Shown here in pieces: positions 1 through 9,900 of a DNA stretch of 14,384 bases; position 1 is the stretch's first letter, and each line of letters starts with the position of its first letter. Origin of the DNA: Baffinella frigidus (Eukaryota > Cryptophyceae > Cryptomonadales > Baffinellaceae); the NCBI GenBank assembly GCA_026770585.1, contig MU646749.1, positions 120,023 to 134,406 on the forward strand, written 5' to 3'. Under the pieces are notes generated by a model. The model worked only from the letters and a program-made list of their open reading frames with translations, searched no databases and was not told the origin of the DNA. A program made the position numbers and the translations under genes.

Positions 1-74
1 GGGGGGGTTGATAACAATACGCGTGGCGGAATACTGGCGCGTGCTTTCGAAGAACAGCGTCTTGATTATCAAGA

Positions 75-165
75 CACTGTCTTGATAATCGGCACGCAAC
101 AAGACCAACCCCATGCAGGCCACTGTCTTGATAATCGGCACACACAAAGACCAACTCCATGCAGG
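75..165. repeat. 46-bp tandem duplication
   Basis: Units begin at 75 and 121, each starting CACTGTCTTGATAATCGGCA and ending near ATGCAGG. Confidence 0.8.
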
Positions 166-237
166 TCACGTCCATTCCCGCGTGCGCATCAGTACAGCCC
201 ACCTACCCGAACACAGGCTACCGTAACGCATACTTAC

Positions 238-276
238 CCTCCACACAGACTCCTTCGGCCGGCCCCCGATTTCCCC
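238..276 (-). CDS. possible further rlmN exon or cryptic exon
   Basis: Acceptor TTCCTTGCAG and donor AGG|GTAAGT, the most canonical donor in the gene, enclose exactly 13 open codons, GEIGGRPKESVWR. GGRPKESV loosely resembles the GG.p.kresv stretch after the PLNP motif. The PLNP segment that should precede it is absent between 277 and 888, which counts against the assignment. A degenerate copy of its donor side lies at 309-354, as with the confirmed exons. Confidence 0.28.
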
Positions 277-413
277 CTGCAAGGAAGTATGCCTGACGGG
301 TGGACACCATAACGCATACCTGCCCTCCACACATACTCAATCAGTCCGGCCCCGACGGGTATGTGTTAGGGTAGGTCCACTGTACTTCCGGAGTGCCGTT
401 TTGGGGCGCCTAC

Positions 414-752
414 AAAAAACAGACTGTTTTGATACACTGGGTCGAGCTGTAAAAAAGTAGAATATTTTGAAAATCAGCACGCCAACACGCTCAATCCGTG
501 CAGGCCACACCCCTGTAACCCCGGAGTGTCGTTTTGGCACTCCGGACCCTGGACCCTAAACCCTAAACCTGAGTACCTCCGGCGTGTCGTTCTGGCCTGC
601 GATGAGCACCCACTCGAACGTGACGCGGCGCTTGATTGCTAAAAAAACAGACTGGTTTGAAACACTGGGGCGAGATTTTTCAAAAACACAATATTTCAGA
701 AATTAGCACGCCACCACGCTCAATCCGTGCAGGTCAACCCCCCCGTAACTCA
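414..752. repeat. direct repeat pair, about 112 bp
   Basis: 414-526 and 641-752 align through AAAAAACAGACTG, ACACTGGG, AGCACGCC and CTCAATCCGTGCAGG. They surround the exon 12 copy at 571-632. Confidence 0.75.
542..632 (-). repeat. near-intact copy of exon 12 donor half
   Basis: 542-632 matches 853-945 almost base for base, including the intron start with CCCTAAA units, the donor GAG|GTACTC and the last 18 or so codons, which still read [18 protein letters not shown]. Shorter, worse copies lie at 787-829, 519-540 and 385-401. Confidence 0.9.
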
Positions 753-888
753 CGGACCCTGAACCGTAAACCGTACACCTCAATAACTCCGGCGTGTCGT
801 TTTTTCCCGCGATGAGCGCCCACTCGTCCATTCCGGCGTGCATATCATTATCTCCAGACCCTGGACCCTAAACTCTAAACCTGAGTAC

Positions 889-963
889 CTCCGGCGTGTC
901 GTTTTGGCCTGCGATGAGCGCCCACTCGAACGTGACGCGGCGCCCGGTCGCATCCACGTAGTC
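889..963 (-). CDS. rlmN: rlmN exon 12 (last exon identified)
   Basis: Twenty-five codons after acceptor [28 protein letters not shown], then NDTPE, the TgRR.tFEw.li.g.ND segment. The donor is GAG|GTACTC. The expected next segment (helix, then HVN..PLNP) was searched for on this strand from 888 to 1 and not found. Confidence 0.95.
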
Positions 964-3900
964 CTGCTCACCGCGCCAGGACAGAAGTGGGATTTTCACA
1001 CACACTCGTTCGCGCTAAAAGTGTTTAGATGGCTTATCGTGGTACATATTTTTAAAACTCCGCTATCAAACAGCTCCAATTCCCAACACATTTCCAGGTC
1101 GGTTTCCAGCTTAGTTTCCAGGTTAGTTTCCAGGTTGGTTTCCAGGTTGGTTTCCAGATTGGTTTCCAGATTAGTTTGGTTTCCATGTCGGTTTCAAGGT
1201 CGGTTTCCAAGTCGGTTTCCAGATTGGTCTGGTTTCCAGGTCGATTTCCAGGTTCGTTTCCATGATGGTTTCCAGTTCGGTTTCCAGATCGCTTTCCAGA
1301 TCAATTTCCAAGTCGGTTTCCAGGTTGGTTTCCAGGTCGGTTTCCAAGTTGGTAGGGAGGAGGTAGAAGGAGGAGGAGGGCGCACCCGGCAGGACTGGAT
1401 GAGCTCCTTGATCGGGAACCGCGTGTTCACCGGCATGATCTTGTTCCGGTCCTACGGGGGTAAGCAGAATAAGCACGACGTATCGGTGCTGTCCTTGAGT
1501 TGAGTAAGTAGAATAAGTAGTAAGTAGAATAAGTACTGAGTAAGTAGAATACGTACGACGTATCAGTGCTGTCCAATAAGCACGCCGTATCGGTGCTGTC
1601 CTTGTTCCTGAACCCCTCTCGGTTCTCGGGCTCGAGCCCACCACAGTACAACGCAAGGCAGTCACCTCGGACAGTTGGCTTCGGCGTCCGCGTGACCGGT
1701 CACGCGGGCGTTCACGAGCCTGCCGGCGGGCAACACACGCCCTGGCACCTTTCGTACCCCCTGGTGAACCTTGACGCGGTCGCGCCTTCATGTTCGTTCA
1801 ATAAAGAGCGTTTCTCTCTGGGGGAGGGACCAGGGAGGTACCACGTTAATACGATACCGGCCTGCATTCAGGGTGGTTAAGCCTACGGTATTGACTACGG
1901 TAGGCCGGGGGGGGGACAGGAAGTAGGCACTACGTGGGGGTATTCCATGCTCGTTCTTGGAGCCGTTTCCTCGTTCTTGGAGCCGTGTTCTTCCAAAAAT
2001 TGAGTTTTGAAGACCATGTTCCCTCGAAAAAATGACTTTTGAATACCCCCCCCTCCAGCCCTGCGTGGGGAAGCCTAGGCTACCGTCGGGAAGCGCGTGT
2101 TCCCAGGCATGATATTCAATTGTCAAACTGGTCAAATGTCAAACTGGTCAAATTATAAAACTCCGCGCCTGGAGGCGGGGGGAGGCGTTTGTCAAAGGGG
2201 GGAGGTGCCACGTCATCACGCCACACAGGTTACGAACCCGAGGCGCCTTGGGGCCGTCACGCAGCGATGCCCTGTGCACCAAATCCCCTCTGTTTTTCAA
2301 GTCAACCCGCCTGCAATCGCCCACAAATCTGTCAACTTATCCGGATTCTGGATTAAAATACTTTTATAAGTGCAGGGAATAATAGAAAGACTCAACAAAA
2401 ACAACCCTGTTTGAGAGGCGGGGGGATTTATCAGAGAGGTGCCACGTCCACACGAGAACGCTAGAGGGGCCTATTTAAAACCAGGGTGCTTTAAAAAGTG
2501 GGCATTTCTGTAGAAACTTTCGTTGACTGGTCACGTTACCAGCCATATATTGGCCAGTCACGAAGTTGGAATACCTTATCCTGGTACAAATATCTACAAC
2601 CCCACATATAAAAAGGCCCCTCTAGCATTCTCGAGTGGATCGACCGCCTGGCGAACCACCCAAGATCAGACGAGGAGCAATCGCAAAAGTCAATTTCTTG
2701 GATTTCAGGGGGAAATCGTCCACTTTTGGCGTCAGATTACCTGAGAGGTAATCAGTTGGAGCCATTGTTTTTTACAATTGCTGCGCGTAAAATCTAGGGT
2801 GGGGAGGGTCCCGTCAAGTAGATCGCAGACTCGAGCGAACTTAATAGGGTAACGGCCTGAAAATCGGGTAGTTAGGCCTACGGCATTGCCTAGGACCTTT
2901 TACCGTAGGCCGAGACTTTTTTGTCCTAGGATCCCTCGGCCTACGGTAGGAGGTCCTAGGACCTTCTACCGTAGGTGTGTCCGTGCATGATGCGCCTCAC
3001 GCACGGACACACCTACTGAACCCCCCGAGCCTGCCTTTCGGTTTCGCACGGTAGTCACCACCCTACACCCTGAAACCCACACCCTACATCTCGCACGTAA
3101 CCCGCAACCCTGGCGTTGCCCTGGGAGCACCTCGTCGTTGGCGGACTTATTCTACCGTCAACATGTTGTCCACTTCCGTATGGTAGATGGGGCGTTGAAA
3201 GGTCAGGCGGATTTGCACCAAGGGCGCGTCGGAAATCGAAGCCCTCTTGGTCCACATCGGGGAATATTGCGGGTTGAAAAAAGAAAGCACACCCTTGGCA
3301 ACTTACCTCGTCGCACGGACACACCTACCGAACCCCCAGAGCCTGCCTTTCGCCACCCTACACACTGAAACCCACACCCTACATCTCGCACGTAACCCGC
3401 AACCCTGGCGTTGCACTGGGAGCACCTCTTCGTTGGCGGCCTTATTCTAAAAATCCGAAAGGAAGCATGGCCTTTCTTCAGAATAAGTTCCGCAGAGAGA
3501 AACGTCCGCCTATGTCGGGAGCTCGAAGAACCTAAAGGACCTAATTAAAGCGCACCCTTGGCAACGTACCTCGTCGTTGGCGGCGTGGAGCGAGACGGCG
3601 AGCTTCGATTTCCGACGCGCCCTTGGTGCAAATCCGCCTGACCTTTCAACTCCCCATCTACCATACGGTAGTGGACAACATGTTGACGGTAGAATAAGGA
3701 CCTCGTCGTTGGCGGCGTGGAGCGAGACGGCGAGCTTGATCTGCAGGCCCTCCGTAGCCAGGCGGTTCATGCGCGGGACGAGCCCAACCTGATGGGGTGC
3801 TAGTGTGTCATGCTTCGACTTGAGGGAGGCTCACTGCGTGAAGAGGAATCCTAGGGACCAAAAAGTCTCGGCCCAGTGTAGGAGGTCCTAGGCAATGCCG

Positions 3901-6900
3901 TAGGCCTAACTACCCCATTTTCAGGCCGTTACCCTATTAGTGTGTCATGCTACTTGATGGAGGCTCACTGGGTGAGTGCCCCAACCTGCCCAACCTGGCA
4001 ACCCCCATACCCGATCAGGTGATCTGGCAGCGCCACGCGCTGAGTTGGTGGGTCTCTCCCTCTTTTCACCCTCAATACAGCAATTTGCCAACGACCCCTC
4101 AGAAATTTGCCAACGACCCCCCATGAGAGATCTAGCTCTGCCTCACTCGGGTTCACCGACTATTCTCAAGTTGACACGCTTGGTCTGCGGTAGAGCGCTT
4201 GTGGGAAAACTTGGCCGATTTCAACGAGATTTCCCCCCAGAAATTCAGAGATTTTGTACCAGGACGTGACATGAAACCGGTCCATCTAAACGATTCTGGT
4301 ACAAATTTTGAAAACATTTCTCGTTGAAATCGGCCAAGTTTTCCCACAAGCGCTCTACAAACCCGTCAACCGTGGAGCGGAAAAGAGGCCGGGCTCACCA
4401 AATCGGTGAGTCCCTATCCCTTAAGTGGCCATGCCGACAAATTTGAGGGCCAAGAGGTCCTAGGCAGGTCCTGGGGCCCTACGGTAGGGCGTATGCGCCT
4501 ACTGGCCACTTAAGGGATAGGCTGAGACGGAAATAGGAGGAGGGATTTCAGACCGTGGAGATGGTGATGTGGCGAGATCTAGCTCTGCCTCACTCGGGTT
4601 CACCTACTATTATCAAGTTGACACGCTGGGTCTGCAGTACAAACCCGTCAACTTTGGAGCGGGAAAGAGCCCGGGCTCACCAAATCGGTGAGTCCCAAAA
4701 GGCTGAGACGGAAATGTGAGGAGGGATGTCAGACCGTGGAGATGGTGATGTGGCGAGCGCCGATGCCAACCTCCGTGTTGATGCGCCGCACCGCCGCCAT
4801 CACTACGCACACCAACACCGATGTTCAGCATTCCGAACCGCCGCCATCACCACGCACACCAACGCCCGATCGGATTGGAAATGGTAACAGACAGTGCGGG
4901 AGGAGCGTGAGAATGGCTCGCCATTCTCTACGCACACCAGCCCCGATGTTCAGAATTCAGAAAATCACTACGCACACCAACCCCGCCCGCCCAGCCTCCC
5001 GAAAACAGCCTGCTGTCGCCTGAGCACCGCCCGTCTTCGTCTGAAATGTCATCCTCCTCGTATCGTGCCCGTGTGCTGGACCATGTGCTTGTGCACCGCA
5101 CCGCCTCCGAGAAAGCCAACCAGTTCTGAACCCGCAAAATAATTTCTCATGAGTTTTCAAGAGAACTGACAGAGTGCCAGGAGCATACCATTGAATTCGG
5201 TATTGTCAAGAGCAGTATGTTCAAGAGCACTATCAGCGAGGCGCAAGCGCAATAGTCAGCGAGGTGGGGCCAGGGCGGCGGGGCTGGGACGACTTTTCTC
5301 AACGCAGAAGGCAAGAAGGGAACATATTTCTCACGTAAAAATAGACCTTCTTGCGTTAAGTTGAGCATCTTGCGTTAAGTTGAGCAAGTTGTAGATCAAC
5401 GTTGTGGGGCGCTGGTTCAGTTATCTACTTTAGACGTGACCGTGAGCAATCATAAGTTGACACCCTTGCAGAATAGCCCGAAAACGGGCTATTCTTCCAA
5501 AAGTTGACCTCGCGGCACTGGGGAGTTGACTTTTGCGATTGACCACCCTCAGGTCTAGCGTAGCTTCCGTGATGAGTGTGCTGATGACAGCGTTCCAAGC
5601 GAAGTAACGTTGCATTCATGCGGCTCAAGAACAACCATTAAAACACCGGGATCTCAGCGGGGTGAGTTTGGCGGGGGGGGGAGTACCGTTGTGATAGTTC
5701 GCCAGCGGCTCACCCATGCCCATGAAGACAACATTGCTCAGCCTCTCCCCCTTGAGCGCCAGCTCGTTGTGGAACTTCTGCACCTGAGGCAGCGACAGGC
5801 AATAGTGCATTCAGGGCCTGGAAAGCTTTGCGGTGAATAACATTCATAGGCTAACGGCCTGCAAATGGGGTAGTCAGGCATTCGGCATTGCCTAGGACCT
5901 CCTACCGTAGGCCGAGGGAACCTAGGACCAAAAAGTCTCGGCCTACGGTAGGGAGGTCCTAGGCAATGCCTTAGGCCTAAGTACCCCATTTTCAGGCCGT
6001 TACCCTATTAATATGCGGCACTCGGCTTTGACATGGCAACATGCAATGCGGGAGAAGCATGGGAACCGAACCCCGCTAGACCTGAGAGTGGTCAATCGCA
6101 AAAGTCAACTCATCAGTAGACATGGGTCAACTTTTGGCAGAATGTGCAGGATGCTGTACATTCTCCCCCTGTGTCAACGTATGATTGCTCCCGGTCACGT
6201 CTAAAGTAGTGGCGCGCCCTGCACCGAATGAGGCACACGCCGCCGGTCAAAACCATCACTCATAGAAGCAAGCTATCACTGCGAACACCCTTGCGCTCTT
6301 GCATCCTAGCGCCTCGGGTGAGGACCGAATGTTGACAGGACCACTTAAGGGGCGCCTGAGTCGATTAGCCAACTGGGAGGTTGGCTCTGAGTCCAAGAGA
6401 GAGACACGCCAGGCTCCGCTCTGTGTCTGCTGCTCTGCGAACAGCACCCCCTGACACCCTTCTGGTGTCAGGTTATGAGCCCTGGGAGGGGGCGTTGTCT
6501 AGCTATGCCTCACACTGGATAACCGACTATTCTCAAGATGACAATCCTGGGCGTGCGGTACAAATCCGTCAACGTTGGAGCATTCGAGAGCCCGGGCCAC
6601 CAAATTGGTGAGCCCACGTAGACTGAGACAGCGATAGACCTTGAAGGTGAATAGAGGGAGAGACAGAGCTCATACGCAAACACTGATATCTTATAAACTG
6701 GATCCAATGACATTTACTACACACAATGATCTTTAATAGTAATATGGGCAAACGAGTAGTAATTTTGATTGAAATCCAGCTTATAAATTATAGGTGTTTC
6801 CATATGAGAGCCAAGGTGCCGGACCCTGCTCCAGGATTCCGGGGGAGGAGGGCTCCCGGGAGAGACCCACAAACCCTCACACGCTGAGCAAATCGACGAT

Positions 6901-9900
6901 TTTCGATTTTCAATTTCAAGGCAAAACGGCTCCACGGACGCCGGAATCCGGCGGCCTCCGAGGGAAATACGTGACCTCAAATTCGACGATTTTCTCTGGC
7001 TATGAGGGTTGGTGGACAGAGCCAAAGTGCCGGAACCTGCTCGAGGATTTCGGTAGAGGAGAGCTGCCGGGAGAAGCCCATCTGTCCGGTCGCGCAGAAG
7101 GTGCACCCCATCGCACACCCCGCCTGCCAACCGAGACAGTCTTAGACCTTCTTGCCGGCGGCGAACTGCGCCCCCTTCGGGAGTTCCCACTGCACTGCCA
7201 GGGCGGAGTTTTTGTGTTAGTCAACTTACCTGCGAATGTGTAGTAAAGAAGTACCCATTACGGGTACCTCGTTTCTAAGTTGACAGATTTTGTGGGTGAA
7301 TTGACTTTTACAAAATATCCGGCCTGGCAGTGCACTGGGTGATGTGTCTGGCTTAGAGGAGACACCCACCGCCTGGCTTACAGGAGCAAACGTGCACCCC
7401 ATCGCACACCCCGTCTGCACACACCACCGCGCCTGGCTTAGCGGAGACACCCACCGCCTGGCTTACATCTGTCCGGTCGCACAGAAGGTGCACAGGAGCA
7501 AACTGGCGACCCATCGCACACCCCGCCTGCCAACCGCCACATTAGAGGAGACGTCTTGGAGGTTTAGGGGAGACACCCAGCGCCTGGCTTACAGGAGCAA
7601 ACTAGCGAAATCTGACATCCCGCCTGCGAAGAGAGACAGTCTTACCACCTTCTTGCCAGTGGCGACCTGCGCCCTCTTCGGGAGTTCCCACTTGGTGATG
7701 TGTCTGGCTTAGAGGAGACACCCAGCGTCTGGCTTACAGGGGTACCTCGCTCATGAGAAACCGCACCCCTCTAGGACCCTACAGTAGGCGTATGCCTAGG
7801 GCCCTACGGTAGTCCTAGGGGGGGGGGCGGTTTCTTATGAGCGAGGTACCCCTCTAGAGGAGCACACCATCGGAAACTGCCGCACCAGCGCGCCAGTCGC
7901 GAAATGTGTCGCACCTACTTGCAAAACCGCGATCGCTGCTTTTGATCACTTTTGGGGGTACGGTCCAGATTGAAATGGAGTCGGGGTACCTGGCTGGAGA
8001 TGCACGCGGTGCGGCGGCCGTCCGAGTATGGCATCAGCACTGCCTCGATTATTTGCCCGTCGTGGAGACGGTAGGCCCGCTTCACTGTCCCGTCCTTGCT
8101 TACCTAGGGTTTGGGGTTTGGGGTTTGGGGTTTGGGTCTTGGGTCTTGGGTCTTGGGTTTTGGGTTTTTGGGTTTTGGGGTTTGTGGTTTGTGGTTTGTG
8201 GTTTGGGATTCAGGGTGTACGATTTAGGGTTTAGGGTTTAGGGTTGAAGATTTGGGGCGGGTGGGACCAGCTTGACGGTGATTGAGACAGGGTTTAGGGT
8301 TTAGGGTTCAGGGTTTAGGGTGTAGGGTTTAGGGTTTAGGGTTCGGGGTTTAGGGTTTAGGGTGTAGGGTGTAGGGTGTAGGGTGTAGGGTATATGCTAT
8401 AGGGTATAGGGTAGAGGGTATATGATATAGGGTATAGGGTATAGGGTATAGGGTATAGGGTATAGGGTATAGGGTATAGGGTATAGGGTATAGGGTACAG
8501 GGTACAGGGAATAGTGTACAAGGTATAAGGTATAGGGTATAGGGTATAGGGTATAGGGTATAGGGTATAGGGTATAGGGTATAGGGTATAGGGCGTTTAC
8601 CAGCTCAACAGCGATGGTGAGAGTCCCGAGCGTGGCCTCCTCCACCTGCCGCCCCCCCCGACATCCGCTCAGACTTAAGCCAGTCAGAGACTCAAGACAG
8701 TCACATTCAAGACAGTCAGAGACACCACACGCTCGCACTCAAGACAGTCAGAGCCTGGAAGACACCCCCAACTCACATCCAATCCAGTGAGATCCACGAA
8801 AGGACTGGTTTGCACCAGGGCACACAACCTCTTCGAATTTTCGAGGCAGCCGAGGAAGTCAAGCTCAGTCTCAGTCGATTTGGGCTGACCACAGTCTGGG
8901 CTCTTCCTCGTTCCAAAATTTGCAGATTTGTTCCAAACACGCACCCGCGTGAGGGAGAGCTAGGCACTGTGCCTGTACCGAGACGGGATCGTCTTGAGGC
9001 TCATAGACGCACCGTGAGGGAGAGCTAGGTGCCAGGAGGGAGAGCTAGGTGCCATGAGGACTCCCTCTGCACCGAGACGGGCTCGTCTTGAGGCTCATAG
9101 ACGCACCGTGAGGGAGAGCTAGGTGTCAGGAGGGAGAGCTAGGTGCCATGAGGGCTCCCTCTGCACCGAGAGGGGCTCGTCTTGAGGCTCATAGACTTTT
9201 GGACCACTCATCTCCAGAGAGAGAGGAGTAAAGAAGAAGAAGAAGAAGAAGAGAGTAACAAAGAAGAAGAAGGTACCAGGCGAGTGCGGAGGCCTTTCGG
9301 GAGGTTCTCCATCTTCTCGAAGTCATCCTGCCCCCCAAAAGTAAACAGTCAGAAAACAAAGTAAACACTCAACCATCAGTCGTCCTGCCCCCCGACAACG
9401 AACGATCCACTACAGCAATTTGCCAACGACCCCCCCCTGTGAAGCCATGGCCGAGGTTCCATTCTGTGATGCCTTTCCCCCGATATAGGAATCACCCTTG
9501 GAGCCCTTTCCCCTTGAGGCGGGCCCATCCCGGACCCGGTCCTCACCCCCCCCCCAAAAAAATACATGAGGTCTCAGTCGCACCACTGCACACACGCAGT
9601 CCGCTTTACTCAAATGGGTGTCTGAGTGAGGCAGCTGAAAGCACCAGTTACCACACTGTGTCATTCCAACGCATACAGGGATTTCGAACAACCCTTAAGC
9701 GATAAGACCTACGACCCTAAGGTAGGCAATCCGTAGGGACATAGGGGGGGTTCCCACGGACAAGGCAACGGAAAATGGCTTAAAACTGAGCAGAAAATCC
9801 CTTGGTAGCCCGGCGTGTGGTTACCATGCCCTTGACATGGATCCAGTCCCAGCAGACGTCCAATGGCCAGATAACACCACATTCAAAGCTCTAATTCGAG

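Larger units (their letters stand above)
1..888 (-). other. intron 12 and beyond: repeats and exon 12 echoes
   Basis: No confirmed coding sequence. It holds a 46-bp tandem pair (75-165), a direct repeat pair (414-526 and 641-752), four copies of a unit around CTCAATCCGTGCAGG (near 92, 140, 485 and 715), short TTTAGGG-like stretches, and several copies of the exon 12 donor edge. It starts in a G7 run. Confidence 0.6.
1452..3701 (-). other. intron 10 (2250 bp), repeat-packed
   Basis: From high to low coordinate it holds an inverted repeat pair, a 145-bp direct repeat, half of a fold-back element, another fold-back (2449-2636), an exon 11 echo and short tandem repeats. No coding signal. Confidence 0.75.
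3789..4734 (-). other. intron 9 (946 bp)
   Basis: It contains the half element above, two tandem units (4127-4573 and 4574-4756) and two fold-back insertions. Nothing coding is seen. 4080-4121 holds AATTTGCCAACGACCCC twice; the same string recurs at 9417. Confidence 0.75.
4127..4756. repeat. tandem duplication ending in the exon 9 donor edge
   Basis: Unit 2 (4574-4756) matches unit 1 (4127-4573) once the two insertions in unit 1 are removed. Both end with exon 9's last bases (CACATCACCATCTCCACG|GTCTGA on the minus strand). A third, diverged copy of the intronic part lies at 6497-6640 in intron 7. Confidence 0.88.
5428..6209. repeat. inverted repeat bracketing exon 8
   Basis: 5428-5557 is the reverse complement of 6077-6209 through TTTAGACGTGACCG, GAGCAATCATA, AAAAGTTGACC and GTTGACTTTTGCGATTGACC. 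Each arm carries its own internal hairpin (5470-5495 and 6139-6164). Confidence 0.9.
5784..7036 (-). other. intron 7 (1253 bp)
   Basis: It contains the complete fold-back, the right arm of the exon 8 bracket, a diverged copy of intron 9's tandem unit (6497-6640), and an exon 7 donor echo. 6210-6480 and 6640-6800 show nothing recognisable. Confidence 0.72.
7124..7989 (-). other. intron 6 (866 bp) with scrambled exon 7 pieces
   Basis: It holds repeated GCCTGGCTTACAGGAGCAAAC and GAGGAGACACCCA units mixed with exon 7 fragments (7371-7420, 7467-7490, 7508-7545, 7610-7645) and two fold-back insertions. No intact second exon 7 exists. Confidence 0.75.

Noticed and set aside
838-1791. Long overlapping ORFs on both strands (221 and 206 codons)
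   Set aside because: They are created by the 12-bp minisatellite and overlap confirmed rlmN exons in another frame.
4613-5160. Several ORFs of 67-111 codons on both strands
   Set aside because: They overlap exon 9 and its echoes in wrong frames; no family resemblance.
5470-5495. Intrinsic transcription terminator
   Set aside because: A perfect stem-loop, but in a eukaryotic intron with no U-tract; better explained as part of the paired repeat.
7226-7450. Minus-strand ORF with [12 protein letters not shown], resembling a second radical-SAM cluster site
   Set aside because: A degenerate exon 7 copy lacking the third cysteine and running into unrelated repeat.
8104-8600. A true chromosome end
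   Set aside because: The heptamers are degenerate, change type in blocks, and lie between two exons of the same gene.
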